Part shown: piece after piece, positions 1-6,394 of the stretch
Layout: each line of letters opens with the position of its first letter
How positions within the stretch are numbered: position 1 is the stretch's first letter
Origin: CADEFX01 sp050260355
GTDB taxonomy: Bacteria > Pseudomonadota > Alphaproteobacteria > Rhizobiales > Hyphomicrobiaceae
DNA length: 8,057 nucleotides
Assembly (NCBI GenBank): GCA_050260355.1
Contig: JBLNBZ010000033.1
Location: forward strand, 1 to 8,057
Reading direction: 5' to 3'
Notes under the pieces: generated by a model
What the model was told of the DNA's origin: nothing
The model's input: only the letters and a program-made list of their open reading frames with translations
Database searches by the model: none
Position numbers and translations under genes: made by a program

Positions 1-2
1 TG

Positions 3-107
3 GTCGCCGAGGAGATCTCATTCGAGGACGCTGCCGTCGCCCTGCCGAAGGTGCTCGGCCCCGACACCCGCGGGCTCGCCCCCGTGATCCGCTATCCCCA
101 AGGCTAA
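3..107 (+). CDS. Probable zinc-type (MDR) alcohol dehydrogenase, C-terminal 34 residues only
   Basis: This is the 3' end of a reading frame that enters from the left edge and stops with TAA at 105-107. The visible tail contains FEDAAVALPKVLGP followed by TRGLAPVIRYPQG. The first part resembles the C-terminal helix of medium-chain dehydrogenases/reductases, where a short amphipathic segment precedes the last beta strand. The catalytic and cofactor domains lie outside the window, so the family call rests on this short tail and on the setting: it sits 33 nt upstream of the pterin-synthase-like gene on the same strand. A dehydrogenase here could oxidise or reduce a side-chain hydroxyl of the pathway intermediate, which is inference. 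Another oxidoreductase or an unrelated enzyme cannot be excluded. Confidence 0.5.
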   Translation, partial: VAEEISFEDAAVALPKVLGPDTRGLAPVIRYPQG

Positions 108-140
108 CTCAACACGAAAGAGCAGCAGGAGCCCGCATAC

Positions 141-542
141 ATGTACGCCGTCGAGGTTCGCGACCGGATCATGATCGCCCACAGTCTCCCCGATCCGTTC
201 TTCGGTCCGGCGCAGGGCATGCACGGAGCGACCTTCGTGGTCGATGTCGCCTTCTTCCGCGAGAAGCTGACGAAGCAAAACGTTGTGGTCGACATCGGCG
301 CCGCGCTCGACGTGCTGAACAAGACGCTGAAGCCGCTCGCCTACCAGAACCTGGATGCTCTGCAGCAGTTCAAGGGCAAGCTGACGACGACCGAGTTCTT
401 GTGTCGCTACGTCTTCGATGCCGTGGCCAAGGCCGCCAAGGAGGGCGCGCTCGGCGAGGACGGCAAGGGACTTGCCAAGATCCGCGTCACGCTGCACGAA
501 ACCGACCTCGCGCGTGCCTGGTTCGAAGGGCCGATCGGCTGA
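141..542 (+). CDS. 6-pyruvoyl-tetrahydropterin synthase / QueD-like protein with altered active site
   Basis: The 133-residue product has the length and order of motifs of the PTPS/QueD T-fold family. IMIAH (10-14) matches the F-x-A-A-H strand that gives the first zinc histidine. GMHGATF (26-32) matches the C-x3-H-G-H-N-Y block, KPLAYQNLD (64-72) the L-D-H-x-x-L-N block, TTTEFL (82-87) the P-T-x-E-N block, and HET (119-121) the C-terminal substrate-binding glutamate. Family members convert dihydroneopterin triphosphate to 6-pyruvoyl- or 6-carboxy-tetrahydropterin using zinc and a Cys/Asp/His relay. Here the Cys position is Ala24, the Asp-His pair is Ala67-Tyr68, and the second His of HGH is Ala30. 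H14, H28 and E120 remain. Canonical activity is therefore doubtful; a different reaction on a related pterin or pyrimidine is more likely. The ATG at 141 is preceded by CAGGAG (126-131) with a 9-nt spacer. The gene follows the dehydrogenase tail by 33 nt and is probably in the same transcript. Confidence 0.85.
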   Translation: MYAVEVRDRIMIAHSLPDPFFGPAQGMHGATFVVDVAFFREKLTKQNVVVDIGAALDVLNKTLKPLAYQNLDALQQFKGKLTTTEFLCRYVFDAVAKAAKEGALGEDGKGLAKIRVTLHETDLARAWFEGPIG

Positions 543-577
543 TCCGCATGCCGCTCAGCCGTGCCATCAACCTCCAC

Positions 578-657
578 CGTCATCCCGGCCAGGCGCGGGC
601 CCAGTTGCATGCAGATTGCGTACCGCCGCGTGTTCCCGCGCGCGAGCCGGGACCCAG
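578..657. repeat. Degenerate palindromic (REP-like) intergenic repeat
   Basis: The 142-nt gap between the pterin-synthase-like gene and the glycosyltransferase holds two related blocks. The first is about 578-604 (CGTCATCCCGGCC, then GCGCGGGCCCAG) and the second about 629-657 (TTCCCGCGCGCGA, then GCCGGGACCCAG). TCCCGGC at 583-589 is the exact reverse complement of GCCGGGA at 646-652, so the region can fold as a GC-rich stem. The pattern GTCATCCCGGCC...GCCGGGACCCAG resembles short dispersed palindromes common in alphaproteobacterial intergenic DNA. No further copy lies in the window, so dispersal cannot be shown here. The stem could also stabilise or attenuate the transcript between the two genes. 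Confidence 0.4.
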
Positions 658-684
658 GGCGACGTGCGGCAGCCAGGCTCCCAA

Positions 685-1731
685 ATGACGCGCATGTCCT
701 TTGCCATTCCCGGCGACATCAACCTGCCCACCGGCGGCTACACATACGCGCGCCGCGTGTTGCCGCTATTTGCCGCCGCCGGTATCGATGCTGCGCATTT
801 GGAGCTTCCGGGCACGTTTCCCGATCCGAGCCCCGCCGATCTCGCGGAGACCGAGCGCCTTCTGGCCTCAACGCCAAGCGATGCCGTGCTGCTCGTAGAC
901 GGCTTGGCCTATGGCGCGCTGCCGGCGGATCTGATCTCGCGGCTGCGCGATCCCATCGTCGCGCTCGTGCATCATCCCCTCTGCCTCGAGGCAGGGTTGT
1001 CGCAGTCACGGCAGAAGCAGCTCTATGAGCTCGAGAAGGCGGCCCTGGCTTTGACCCGCCGCATCGTCGTGACAAGCACCACAACCGCCCGCACGCTCAC
1101 CAACAACTTCGCCGTGCCCGCCGCCAAGATCACCGTCGCGGAGCCCGGTACCGACCGGGCCAGCCGCGCTCGAGGCACGGGCAACCCGCCGCAACTGCTG
1201 GCTGTCGGCTCGATCGTGCCGCGCAAGGCCTACGATGTGCTGGTTCAGGCTCTTGCCCCGCTGGCCGCGCGCGACTGGCGCCTCAGCATCGTTGGCGCAA
1301 CCGATCGCAGCCCTGAAGCGCTAGCGGCCCTCGAGAGTGCCATCGGCCAATCCGGCCTTGCCGACCGCATCAAGCTTGCCGGTCCCGCAGGGCCGGCGGC
1401 GCTTGACGCCCACTACGATGCCGCCGATCTCTTCGTCATGTCGTCTCTATACGAGGGTTACGGGATGGTGCTCGGCGAGGCGATGGCGCGTGGCCTTCCG
1501 ATCGTGTGCACGACCGGTGGCGCGGCCGCCGACACGGCGCCGGATGCGGCCGCGCTCAAGGTGCCGCCTGGTGATGCTCCAGCCCTCAGCGATGCCATCG
1601 CCCGACTGCTCGATGATGCCGCCTTGCGCCATCGCATGGCGGATGCAGCCTGGGCCGCAGGACAAAGCCTGCCCGGCTGGGAGCGCACCGCCGCCCTGAT
1701 CGCCGAGGCTGTCAAGGACGCAGCACAATGA
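685..1731 (+). CDS. Glycosyltransferase family 4 (GT-B fold), probable small-molecule or lipid glycosylation
   Basis: The 348-residue protein has the two Rossmann-like halves of GT4 enzymes. The N-terminal acceptor side has a glycine-rich loop LPTGGYTYARR (14-24). The C-terminal donor side has VGSIVPRKAYDVL (174-186), whose Arg180-Lys181 fit the nucleotide-sugar phosphate-binding pair. SSLYEGYGMVLGEA (253-266) carries the E-x7-E motif (Glu257/Glu265) of retaining GT4 enzymes. There is no signal peptide or membrane segment, so it should be cytosolic. The frame is open back to 418, but that part overlaps the upstream gene and looks like unconserved arginine-rich sequence. The ATG at 685 has AGG at 675-677 with a 7-nt spacer; an ATG three codons later (694) is the alternative. 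The stop overlaps the next gene as ATGA, so the two are translationally coupled. In this setting it may glycosylate a pterin-like product, as cyanobacterial pteridine glucosyltransferases do; this is inference, and the acceptor cannot be read from the sequence. Confidence 0.85.
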   Translation: MTRMSFAIPGDINLPTGGYTYARRVLPLFAAAGIDAAHLELPGTFPDPSPADLAETERLLASTPSDAVLLVDGLAYGALPADLISRLRDPIVALVHHPLCLEAGLSQSRQKQLYELEKAALALTRRIVVTSTTTARTLTNNFAVPAAKITVAEPGTDRASRARGTGNPPQLLAVGSIVPRKAYDVLVQALAPLAARDWRLSIVGATDRSPEALAALESAIGQSGLADRIKLAGPAGPAALDAHYDAADLFVMSSLYEGYGMVLGEAMARGLPIVCTTGGAAADTAPDAAALKVPPGDAPALSDAIARLLDDAALRHRMADAAWAAGQSLPGWERTAALIAEAVKDAAQ

Positions 1732-2561
1732 GCGGATTTTCTCCCGAATGGCTGGCCCTGCGCGAGCCCGTCGACCACCGCTCGCGCAACCACGACCTGG
1801 CCCAGGCGCTGAGCGCGCACTTCCAGGCGCGTGAGACGATCGAGGTTGTCGATGTGGGCTGCGGGACCGGCTCCAACCTGCGCGCAACTGCGCCGCTGCT
1901 TCCTGCTTCCCAGCGCTGGACCCTGGTCGACTACGACCCGGTTCTGCTGCAGGCGGCGCGCGCCGCGCTCATGGACTGGGCCGACAGCGCGGCCGTCACC
2001 GGGGAGGAGCTGGCCCTGAGCAAGACCGGCAAGCAGATCACCGTGACCTTCCGCCAGGCGGACCTCAATCGCGATCTCGACGCGGTGCTGGCCGGCAGGC
2101 CGTCCCTTGTCACGGCGTCCGCATTATTCGATCTCTGCTCGGCAACCTTCATCAAGAAGTTTGCGAACGTGGTCTCGAGCCACCGCGCCGCGTTCTACAC
2201 CGTGCTCACCTACAACGGCATCCAGCGCTGGACGCCGCGCCATCCGAGCGACGGGGCCATGATCGCGGCCTTTCACGCGCACCAGATGACCGACAAGGGC
2301 TTCGGTCCCTCAGCCGGCCCGACGGCACCGGCACACCTTGCCGACGCCTTCCGCCTTGCCGGCTACAGCGTGCTGGAAGGCGACAGCCCGTGGACCCTGG
2401 GCCCCTCCGACCAGAAGCTCATTGCCGATCTCGCTTCAGGCTTCGCGTCTGCAGTGCGTGAAACGCGCAAGGTCGACGCCAAGGATGTCGACGCGTGGGC
2501 AAAGATTGCCCGCACCGGCTCCGTGGTCGGTCACACCGACACGCTCGCGTTCCCCGGATAG
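1728..2561 (+). CDS. Class I SAM-dependent methyltransferase
   Basis: The 277-residue protein carries a clear motif I, EVVDVGCGTGSNLR (39-52), that binds S-adenosylmethionine. It is followed by TLVDYDP (65-71), whose acidic residue should contact the ribose hydroxyls. A post-motif strand, LVTASALFDL, lies in the middle of the chain. The C-terminal half has no feature that identifies the substrate. The start ATG at 1728 overlaps the TGA of the glycosyltransferase and is preceded by AAGGA (1714-1718) with a 9-nt spacer inside that gene, so co-translation is likely. With a GT4 enzyme beside it and pterin/riboflavin-type enzymes around, O- or N-methylation of the same small molecule is the simplest role, but this is inferred from position only. 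The gene ends 6 bp before the convergent cytochrome gene, which leaves no room for a separate terminator. Confidence 0.85.
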   Translation: MSGFSPEWLALREPVDHRSRNHDLAQALSAHFQARETIEVVDVGCGTGSNLRATAPLLPASQRWTLVDYDPVLLQAARAALMDWADSAAVTGEELALSKTGKQITVTFRQADLNRDLDAVLAGRPSLVTASALFDLCSATFIKKFANVVSSHRAAFYTVLTYNGIQRWTPRHPSDGAMIAAFHAHQMTDKGFGPSAGPTAPAHLADAFRLAGYSVLEGDSPWTLGPSDQKLIADLASGFASAVRETRKVDAKDVDAWAKIARTGSVVGHTDTLAFPG

Positions 2562-2567
2562 CTCGCG

Positions 2568-3143
2568 TCAGTCCCTGCGCAAGCTCGGCAGCATGCGGCT
2601 GAGCACACCATCCTGGCGAACGAAGTAGTGGAACATGGCGGCCAGGAAATGGACGGCGGCCATCAGCACCAGCAGCATTGCCAACCAGAAGTGGACCAGG
2701 AAGGTGGTCGAGGCTGCATCGGAGTTCTCAGCCACGATCCCAGGCAGCGGCATGCCGAAAATGCTGAGGGCGGGATACTGCGAGATGCCGATATAGCCGA
2801 CGATCGGAATTACGAGCAGCAGAACGTACAAGCTCCAATGATTGAGATGGCTGGCGATCCTCTGCCACCACGTGATGGTGGGCTCGTCGGCCGGTGCTCC
2901 GTGCGTCAGCCGATAGAGAAGCCGCGCCAGCACCATGAAAAAGATGATGATCCCGATGAGCTTGTGGGTGCTGTAGAGATTGTTGGTCGTGTCGTTCCAC
3001 AGATCCAGCACGTTGCCGCGGTAGGCCATGTAGAGCCCCAACGGTACCTGGATCACGACAAGCAGAACCGTCCACCAGTGGAAGCGGCGTGCGGTCGGGC
3101 TATAGATTTCGACCGGGGCGTGTTGCGTCTGCGTGCGCTCCAT
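2568..3143 (-). CDS. Cytochrome b561 (CybB-type di-heme membrane protein)
   Basis: The 191-residue protein has four predicted membrane helices, at about 24-42, 57-79, 103-122 and 147-172, the CybB family pattern. The histidines expected to hold two b hemes are present: His22 in RRFHWW, His60 in STHKLIG, and His151 and His165, which are 14 residues apart as in E. coli CybB. Family members carry electrons between quinol and other partners in the inner membrane; E. coli CybB has been described as a superoxide:ubiquinone oxidoreductase. The ATG at 3143 is preceded by AAAGGGG (3156-3150 on the minus strand) with a 6-nt spacer. The start lies inside the upstream reductase gene, a 44-nt overlap in a different frame, so the two are surely co-transcribed. 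A redox role for the product of the neighbouring enzymes is attractive but unproven. Confidence 0.9.
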   Translation of the reverse strand: MERTQTQHAPVEIYSPTARRFHWWTVLLVVIQVPLGLYMAYRGNVLDLWNDTTNNLYSTHKLIGIIIFFMVLARLLYRLTHGAPADEPTITWWQRIASHLNHWSLYVLLLVIPIVGYIGISQYPALSIFGMPLPGIVAENSDAASTTFLVHFWLAMLLVLMAAVHFLAAMFHYFVRQDGVLSRMLPSLRRD

Positions 3144-3864
3144 GATCGACCCCTTTGAGCTGGCTCCTCAGATCACAGTCAAATAGCACATCGCCATCGG
3201 CGAGCACATGCACGTGTGTCATCGGCCTCAATGCCTGTGTCAGCGAGGCGATCGGCTCGAGCGAAATTCCGGGCTTGCCGGATCCCAGGATCACCGGCGC
3301 AACCAGCACATGCAGCCTGTCGATCGCACCGGCATCGAGGAACCCCGATATGGTGCGAGCACCACCCTCGATCAGAAACGACTTGAGTCCCCGCTCCCAC
3401 AAGGCGGCGATCAACGACGTCGGCGGAATGCCGCCGTCCTGTCGCGCGATGCGCACAACCTCGACGCCGGTCGCGTGGTCTGGCCCTTCGGCGCATACGA
3501 CGATGCGGCGACAGCCGTCCTCGGCAAGGCACTGGGCCGAGGGCGGGACGCGACCCGTCGGATCGATGACGACCCTGGCCGGGTTGCGGCCCTGGATGCG
3601 GCGCACGTTGAGCCGAGGGTTGTCCGCAACGACCGTTCCAACGCCCACGATCACCGCATCGACCGCGGCGCGCAAAGCATGCACATGATCGAGCGCGGCA
3701 TCCCCGTTGATCCACTGGCTTTCGCCCGACAGCGTTGCAATCCGCCCATCCAGCGATTGTCCGAGCTGCGCCACGACAAACGGCTTGTCGCGGGGGGCTT
3801 GGGCAATGCGCGCAATGGCGGCGACGCTTGCGGCGCAGGCGTGAGAGGCAAGAGGAGGCGACAT
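3100..3864 (-). CDS. Stand-alone RibD C-terminal-type (dihydrofolate reductase fold) pyrimidine/pterin reductase
   Basis: The 254-residue protein matches the reductase half of RibD. FVVAQLGQSLDGRIAT (29-44) and SGESQWING (46-54) form the nucleotide and substrate pocket. VIVGVGTVVADNPRL (71-85), RVVID (97-101) and FLIEGGARTISGFL (163-176) follow in the family order. RibD_C proteins use NADPH to reduce the ribosyl group of a 5-amino-6-ribosylamino pyrimidine to ribityl; archaeal and fungal stand-alone forms act before deamination. No zinc deaminase domain is fused here. The ATG at 3864 is chosen; an in-frame TTG at 3885 would add seven residues but has no visible ribosome-binding site, and neither start has a strong one. 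About 22 residues follow the likely end of the fold (FDCDL) and are encoded partly in the overlap with the cytochrome gene. A dihydropterin or other pteridine reductase is the main alternative. Cyclohydrolase II, the source of the expected substrate, is encoded about 2.5 kb away. Confidence 0.88.
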   Translation of the reverse strand: MSPPLASHACAASVAAIARIAQAPRDKPFVVAQLGQSLDGRIATLSGESQWINGDAALDHVHALRAAVDAVIVGVGTVVADNPRLNVRRIQGRNPARVVIDPTGRVPPSAQCLAEDGCRRIVVCAEGPDHATGVEVVRIARQDGGIPPTSLIAALWERGLKSFLIEGGARTISGFLDAGAIDRLHVLVAPVILGSGKPGISLEPIASLTQALRPMTHVHVLADGDVLFDCDLRSQLKGVDHGAHADATRPGRNL

Positions 3865-3988
3865 CGCGGCAACTTGGCCCTGCAATTGTGACCGCCGGCG
3901 GGCGCTCGGGCGAGCAACCGCCAGGGTTGCGCAAGAGAATCGGCCCGCGGCGTCAAGTCAAGTATATACGGGCCCAAGCGGCAGCTCG
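3865..3988. promoter_or_regulatory. Divergent promoter region between reductase and YfhO-type genes
   Basis: This is the only divergent gap in the window, so it should hold promoters for both directions. On the minus strand a doubled TTGACTTGACG (3961-3951) offers good -35 hexamers, but the sequence 15-17 nt downstream (ATTCTC/TTCTCT) is a poor -10. On the plus strand TATATA (3963-3968) is the only AT-rich hexamer and could be a -10 about 20 nt before the ATG at 3989; no good -35 is visible upstream. The assignment rests on gene orientation and these weak matches. Confidence 0.35.
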
Positions 3989-6385
3989 ATGAACGAGCCG
4001 CAAGTTCTTACTGCCCCGATTAACGATCTGCGGGTGTGCAACGCAGTGCCGAGGGAAAAAGCCTTGAGAGCGCAGGTCGACGCTGACCTGCACGGGCCCG
4101 CCAGGGAGGCATTCTGGCCGTCGGCGCTGGCCTATGTGGCCTGCTTCTGCTTCATGACATGGCCGTGGCTGTCGGGCCGCGTCACCATTCCATGGGATGC
4201 CAAGGCGCATTTCCAGCCGCAGATCCAGTTTCTCGCCGACAGCCTTGCTCGTGGCGAATCGCCGTTCTGGAACCCGTACGTCTTCTCGGGGCACCCCCAG
4301 ATCGCCGACCCGCAATCGATGATCTTCTCGCCGCCTTTCCTGCTGCTGGCGCTGCTGAATGGCAGCCCGAGCCTGTGGGCCGTCGATCTGACACTCCTCG
4401 TCGCCATGTGCGCCGGTGGCCTTGCCCTTCTGGCGTGGTTCCGCGACCGGGACTGGCACTGGTGCGGTGGTTTGATCGCCGCCATCGCCTTCAGCTTCGG
4501 CGCCGCCATGGCGTGGCGCATCCAGCACATCGGGCAGGTCCTGAGCCTCGCCTACCTGCCGATCGCCCTGCTCTGCCTCGATCGTGCTATCGCTCGCGGC
4601 TCGCTGCTGTACGGCGCAGTAGGCGGTCTCGTCGGCGCGTTCATCGTGCTGGGCCGCGATCAGATTGCGCTGCTCTGCGTCTATCTGCTCGCTGCCTACG
4701 TGCTGTGGCGGCTCATTGGCGAGCGAACCCACCCCGTGCCGCTGCTGCGCCGCCTGCTGCCGCTTGCGGTTGGCGGGCTCGTCGCCGTCGCCGTGGCTTT
4801 CGTCCCGGTGGTGCTCACCGCGCTGCTGGCGGGCGAGTCGAACCGGCCGGAGATCGACTACATCGGCGCCGGCCGCGGCTCCCTGCATCCCGCCTTGTTG
4901 CTGACGCTCGTCACGCCCAACCTGTTCGGCGCCGCCGGCGACATGGCCGACTACTGGGGACCGCCGAGCTACGCTTGGCAGGGCACCGACCTCTTCATCG
5001 CCCAGAACGTGGGTGAGCTGTACGTCGGCGCTATCCCGCTGCTGCTCGTTCTCGGTGCCTTGGCCGCAGGGTGGTTGTGGGCGCGTGAGATTCGGTTCTT
5101 CACGTGCGCCCTCGCCGTGATGCTTCTGTACGCCCTGGGCTGGTACACACCGGCCTTCCGCGTCATGCACGAGCTCCTGCCCGGCGTCAGCCTGTACCGC
5201 CGTCCGGCAGACGCCGTCTTCCTTGTTGGCGGCATGGCCGCGATCGTGGCCGGCTACGCCGCACACAGCCTGGCTACCCGCCCATGGCTCGAGCTGACGC
5301 GCCAGCAGTACCTCGCGGTGGCCGGCACCTTTTTGCTCGCGCTTCTTGCTGCGGTCGTGCTCGGCGTGCAGCTCGATCGCATCGGCCGCGTGCCTGTGCC
5401 GTTGGGTCTTGCGGCAGCAACATTCGCTGCGGCTGTCGTCGTGCTGGCCTGGGCTCGCAATCGCATGGTGCTCACGCCTCGAGCTGCAGTGCTGGCGCTC
5501 GCTGCTTTCACGGCTGCGGATCTGGCCTGGAACAACGGCCCCAACACGTCCTCGGCAATGCCACCCGCACACTACGATGTGCTGGAGCCCGCGACGCGCA
5601 ACGAGACGATCGCACTGCTCAAGGCCAAGGTCGCGGCCGATGCCAGCGCTACGCGCCGAGATCGCGTGGAGCTAGCCGGTCTGGGTTTTCACTGGCCCAA
5701 CGCCAGCATGACCCACCGGCTCGAGAATACGCTCGGCTACAATCCGCTGCGCTTGCGCCTCTATAGCAACGCAACCGGCGCCGAGGACCACGTTGGCCTG
5801 CCCGACCAACGCAAGTTCTCGGCCCTGATGCCGTCCTATCGCTCCCGGCTCAGCAACCTGCTGGGGCTGCGTTACATCGCGACGGGCGTCCCCATCGAGC
5901 AGATCGACAAGCGCCTTCGTGCAGGCGACCTTTCCTTGGTTGCTCGCACAACCGATGGCTTCATCTACGAGAATCCCGACACGCTGCCGCGTGTTCTCTT
6001 TGCTCACGAGGCGCGGCCTGAAGACTTCGACAGCCTGCTTGCCGCCGGCAACTGGCCGGACTTCAACCCCGCACAAACAGTGCTTCTCGGCACCCCTGCG
6101 GTCAGTGTCCAAGTCCGCCGGCCAGGGACTGCCGAGATCAGGACCTATCGCAACACCGAAATCGTCGTCGACGCCGACAGCCGGGATGGAGGCTGGGTCG
6201 TGCTCAACGATGTCTGGCAACCCTGGTGGTTCGCCGAGGTGGATGGGAAGGAAGCGAGGCTGCTGAGAGCAAACGTGCTCTTCCGGGCGGTTGAGGTTCC
6301 GCCCGGAAGGCACACAGTTCGCTTTGAATTTCGTCCGTTACGCGGCGCCTGGATCGAGCTGCGCCGCCGGATGAGAGGCAAGTGA
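3989..6385 (+). CDS. YfhO-family polytopic membrane protein (GT-C-like)
   Basis: The 798-residue protein has a long hydrophobic region of roughly a dozen helices, from about 43 to 515, followed by a soluble C-terminal domain. The first periplasmic loop contains TIPWDAKAHF (66-75) and then SPFWNPYVFSGHPQIADPQS (91-110), a hallmark of YfhO proteins. Asp70 sits where GT-C enzymes carry an acidic residue that binds the polyprenyl-phosphate sugar donor. The C-terminal stretch reading PWWFAEVDGKEARLLRANVLFRAVEVPPGRHTV... matches the beta-rich end of the family. YfhO proteins are thought to transfer sugars from lipid carriers to envelope glycans; the substrate here is unknown. The ATG at 3989 has no good ribosome-binding site. 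A TTG at 4064 has GAGGG (4051-4055) with an 8-nt spacer and would still keep the first helix, so it is a serious alternative. The gene ends 9 bp from the convergent cyclohydrolase gene. Confidence 0.85.
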   Translation: MNEPQVLTAPINDLRVCNAVPREKALRAQVDADLHGPAREAFWPSALAYVACFCFMTWPWLSGRVTIPWDAKAHFQPQIQFLADSLARGESPFWNPYVFSGHPQIADPQSMIFSPPFLLLALLNGSPSLWAVDLTLLVAMCAGGLALLAWFRDRDWHWCGGLIAAIAFSFGAAMAWRIQHIGQVLSLAYLPIALLCLDRAIARGSLLYGAVGGLVGAFIVLGRDQIALLCVYLLAAYVLWRLIGERTHPVPLLRRLLPLAVGGLVAVAVAFVPVVLTALLAGESNRPEIDYIGAGRGSLHPALLLTLVTPNLFGAAGDMADYWGPPSYAWQGTDLFIAQNVGELYVGAIPLLLVLGALAAGWLWAREIRFFTCALAVMLLYALGWYTPAFRVMHELLPGVSLYRRPADAVFLVGGMAAIVAGYAAHSLATRPWLELTRQQYLAVAGTFLLALLAAVVLGVQLDRIGRVPVPLGLAAATFAAAVVVLAWARNRMVLTPRAAVLALAAFTAADLAWNNGPNTSSAMPPAHYDVLEPATRNETIALLKAKVAADASATRRDRVELAGLGFHWPNASMTHRLENTLGYNPLRLRLYSNATGAEDHVGLPDQRKFSALMPSYRSRLSNLLGLRYIATGVPIEQIDKRLRAGDLSLVARTTDGFIYENPDTLPRVLFAHEARPEDFDSLLAAGNWPDFNPAQTVLLGTPAVSVQVRRPGTAEIRTYRNTEIVVDADSRDGGWVVLNDVWQPWWFAEVDGKEARLLRANVLFRAVEVPPGRHTVRFEFRPLRGAWIELRRRMRGK

Positions 6386-6394
6386 GGCGCCGGC

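Noticed and set aside
418..684. Upstream extension of the glycosyltransferase frame
   Set aside because: It overlaps the pterin-synthase-like gene by 125 nt, is arginine/proline-rich out-of-frame sequence and then crosses the repeat; the GT4 fold begins right after the ATG at 685, which has a spaced AGG.
2562..2567. Terminator between the convergent methyltransferase and cytochrome genes
   Set aside because: Only 6 bp separate the stop codons and no stem with a T-run was seen there or just inside either gene.
3865..3885. TTG start at 3885 for the reductase
   Set aside because: It adds seven residues with no ribosome-binding site; the ATG at 3864 is preferred, though its own site is weak, so the choice is not certain.
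3953..5572. Long (539-codon) minus-strand open frame opposite the YfhO-type gene
   Set aside because: Its product is low-complexity, rich in Gln, Glu, Arg, Gly and His, with no domain; such frames arise opposite GC-rich membrane-protein codons. The plus-strand protein has clear family motifs.
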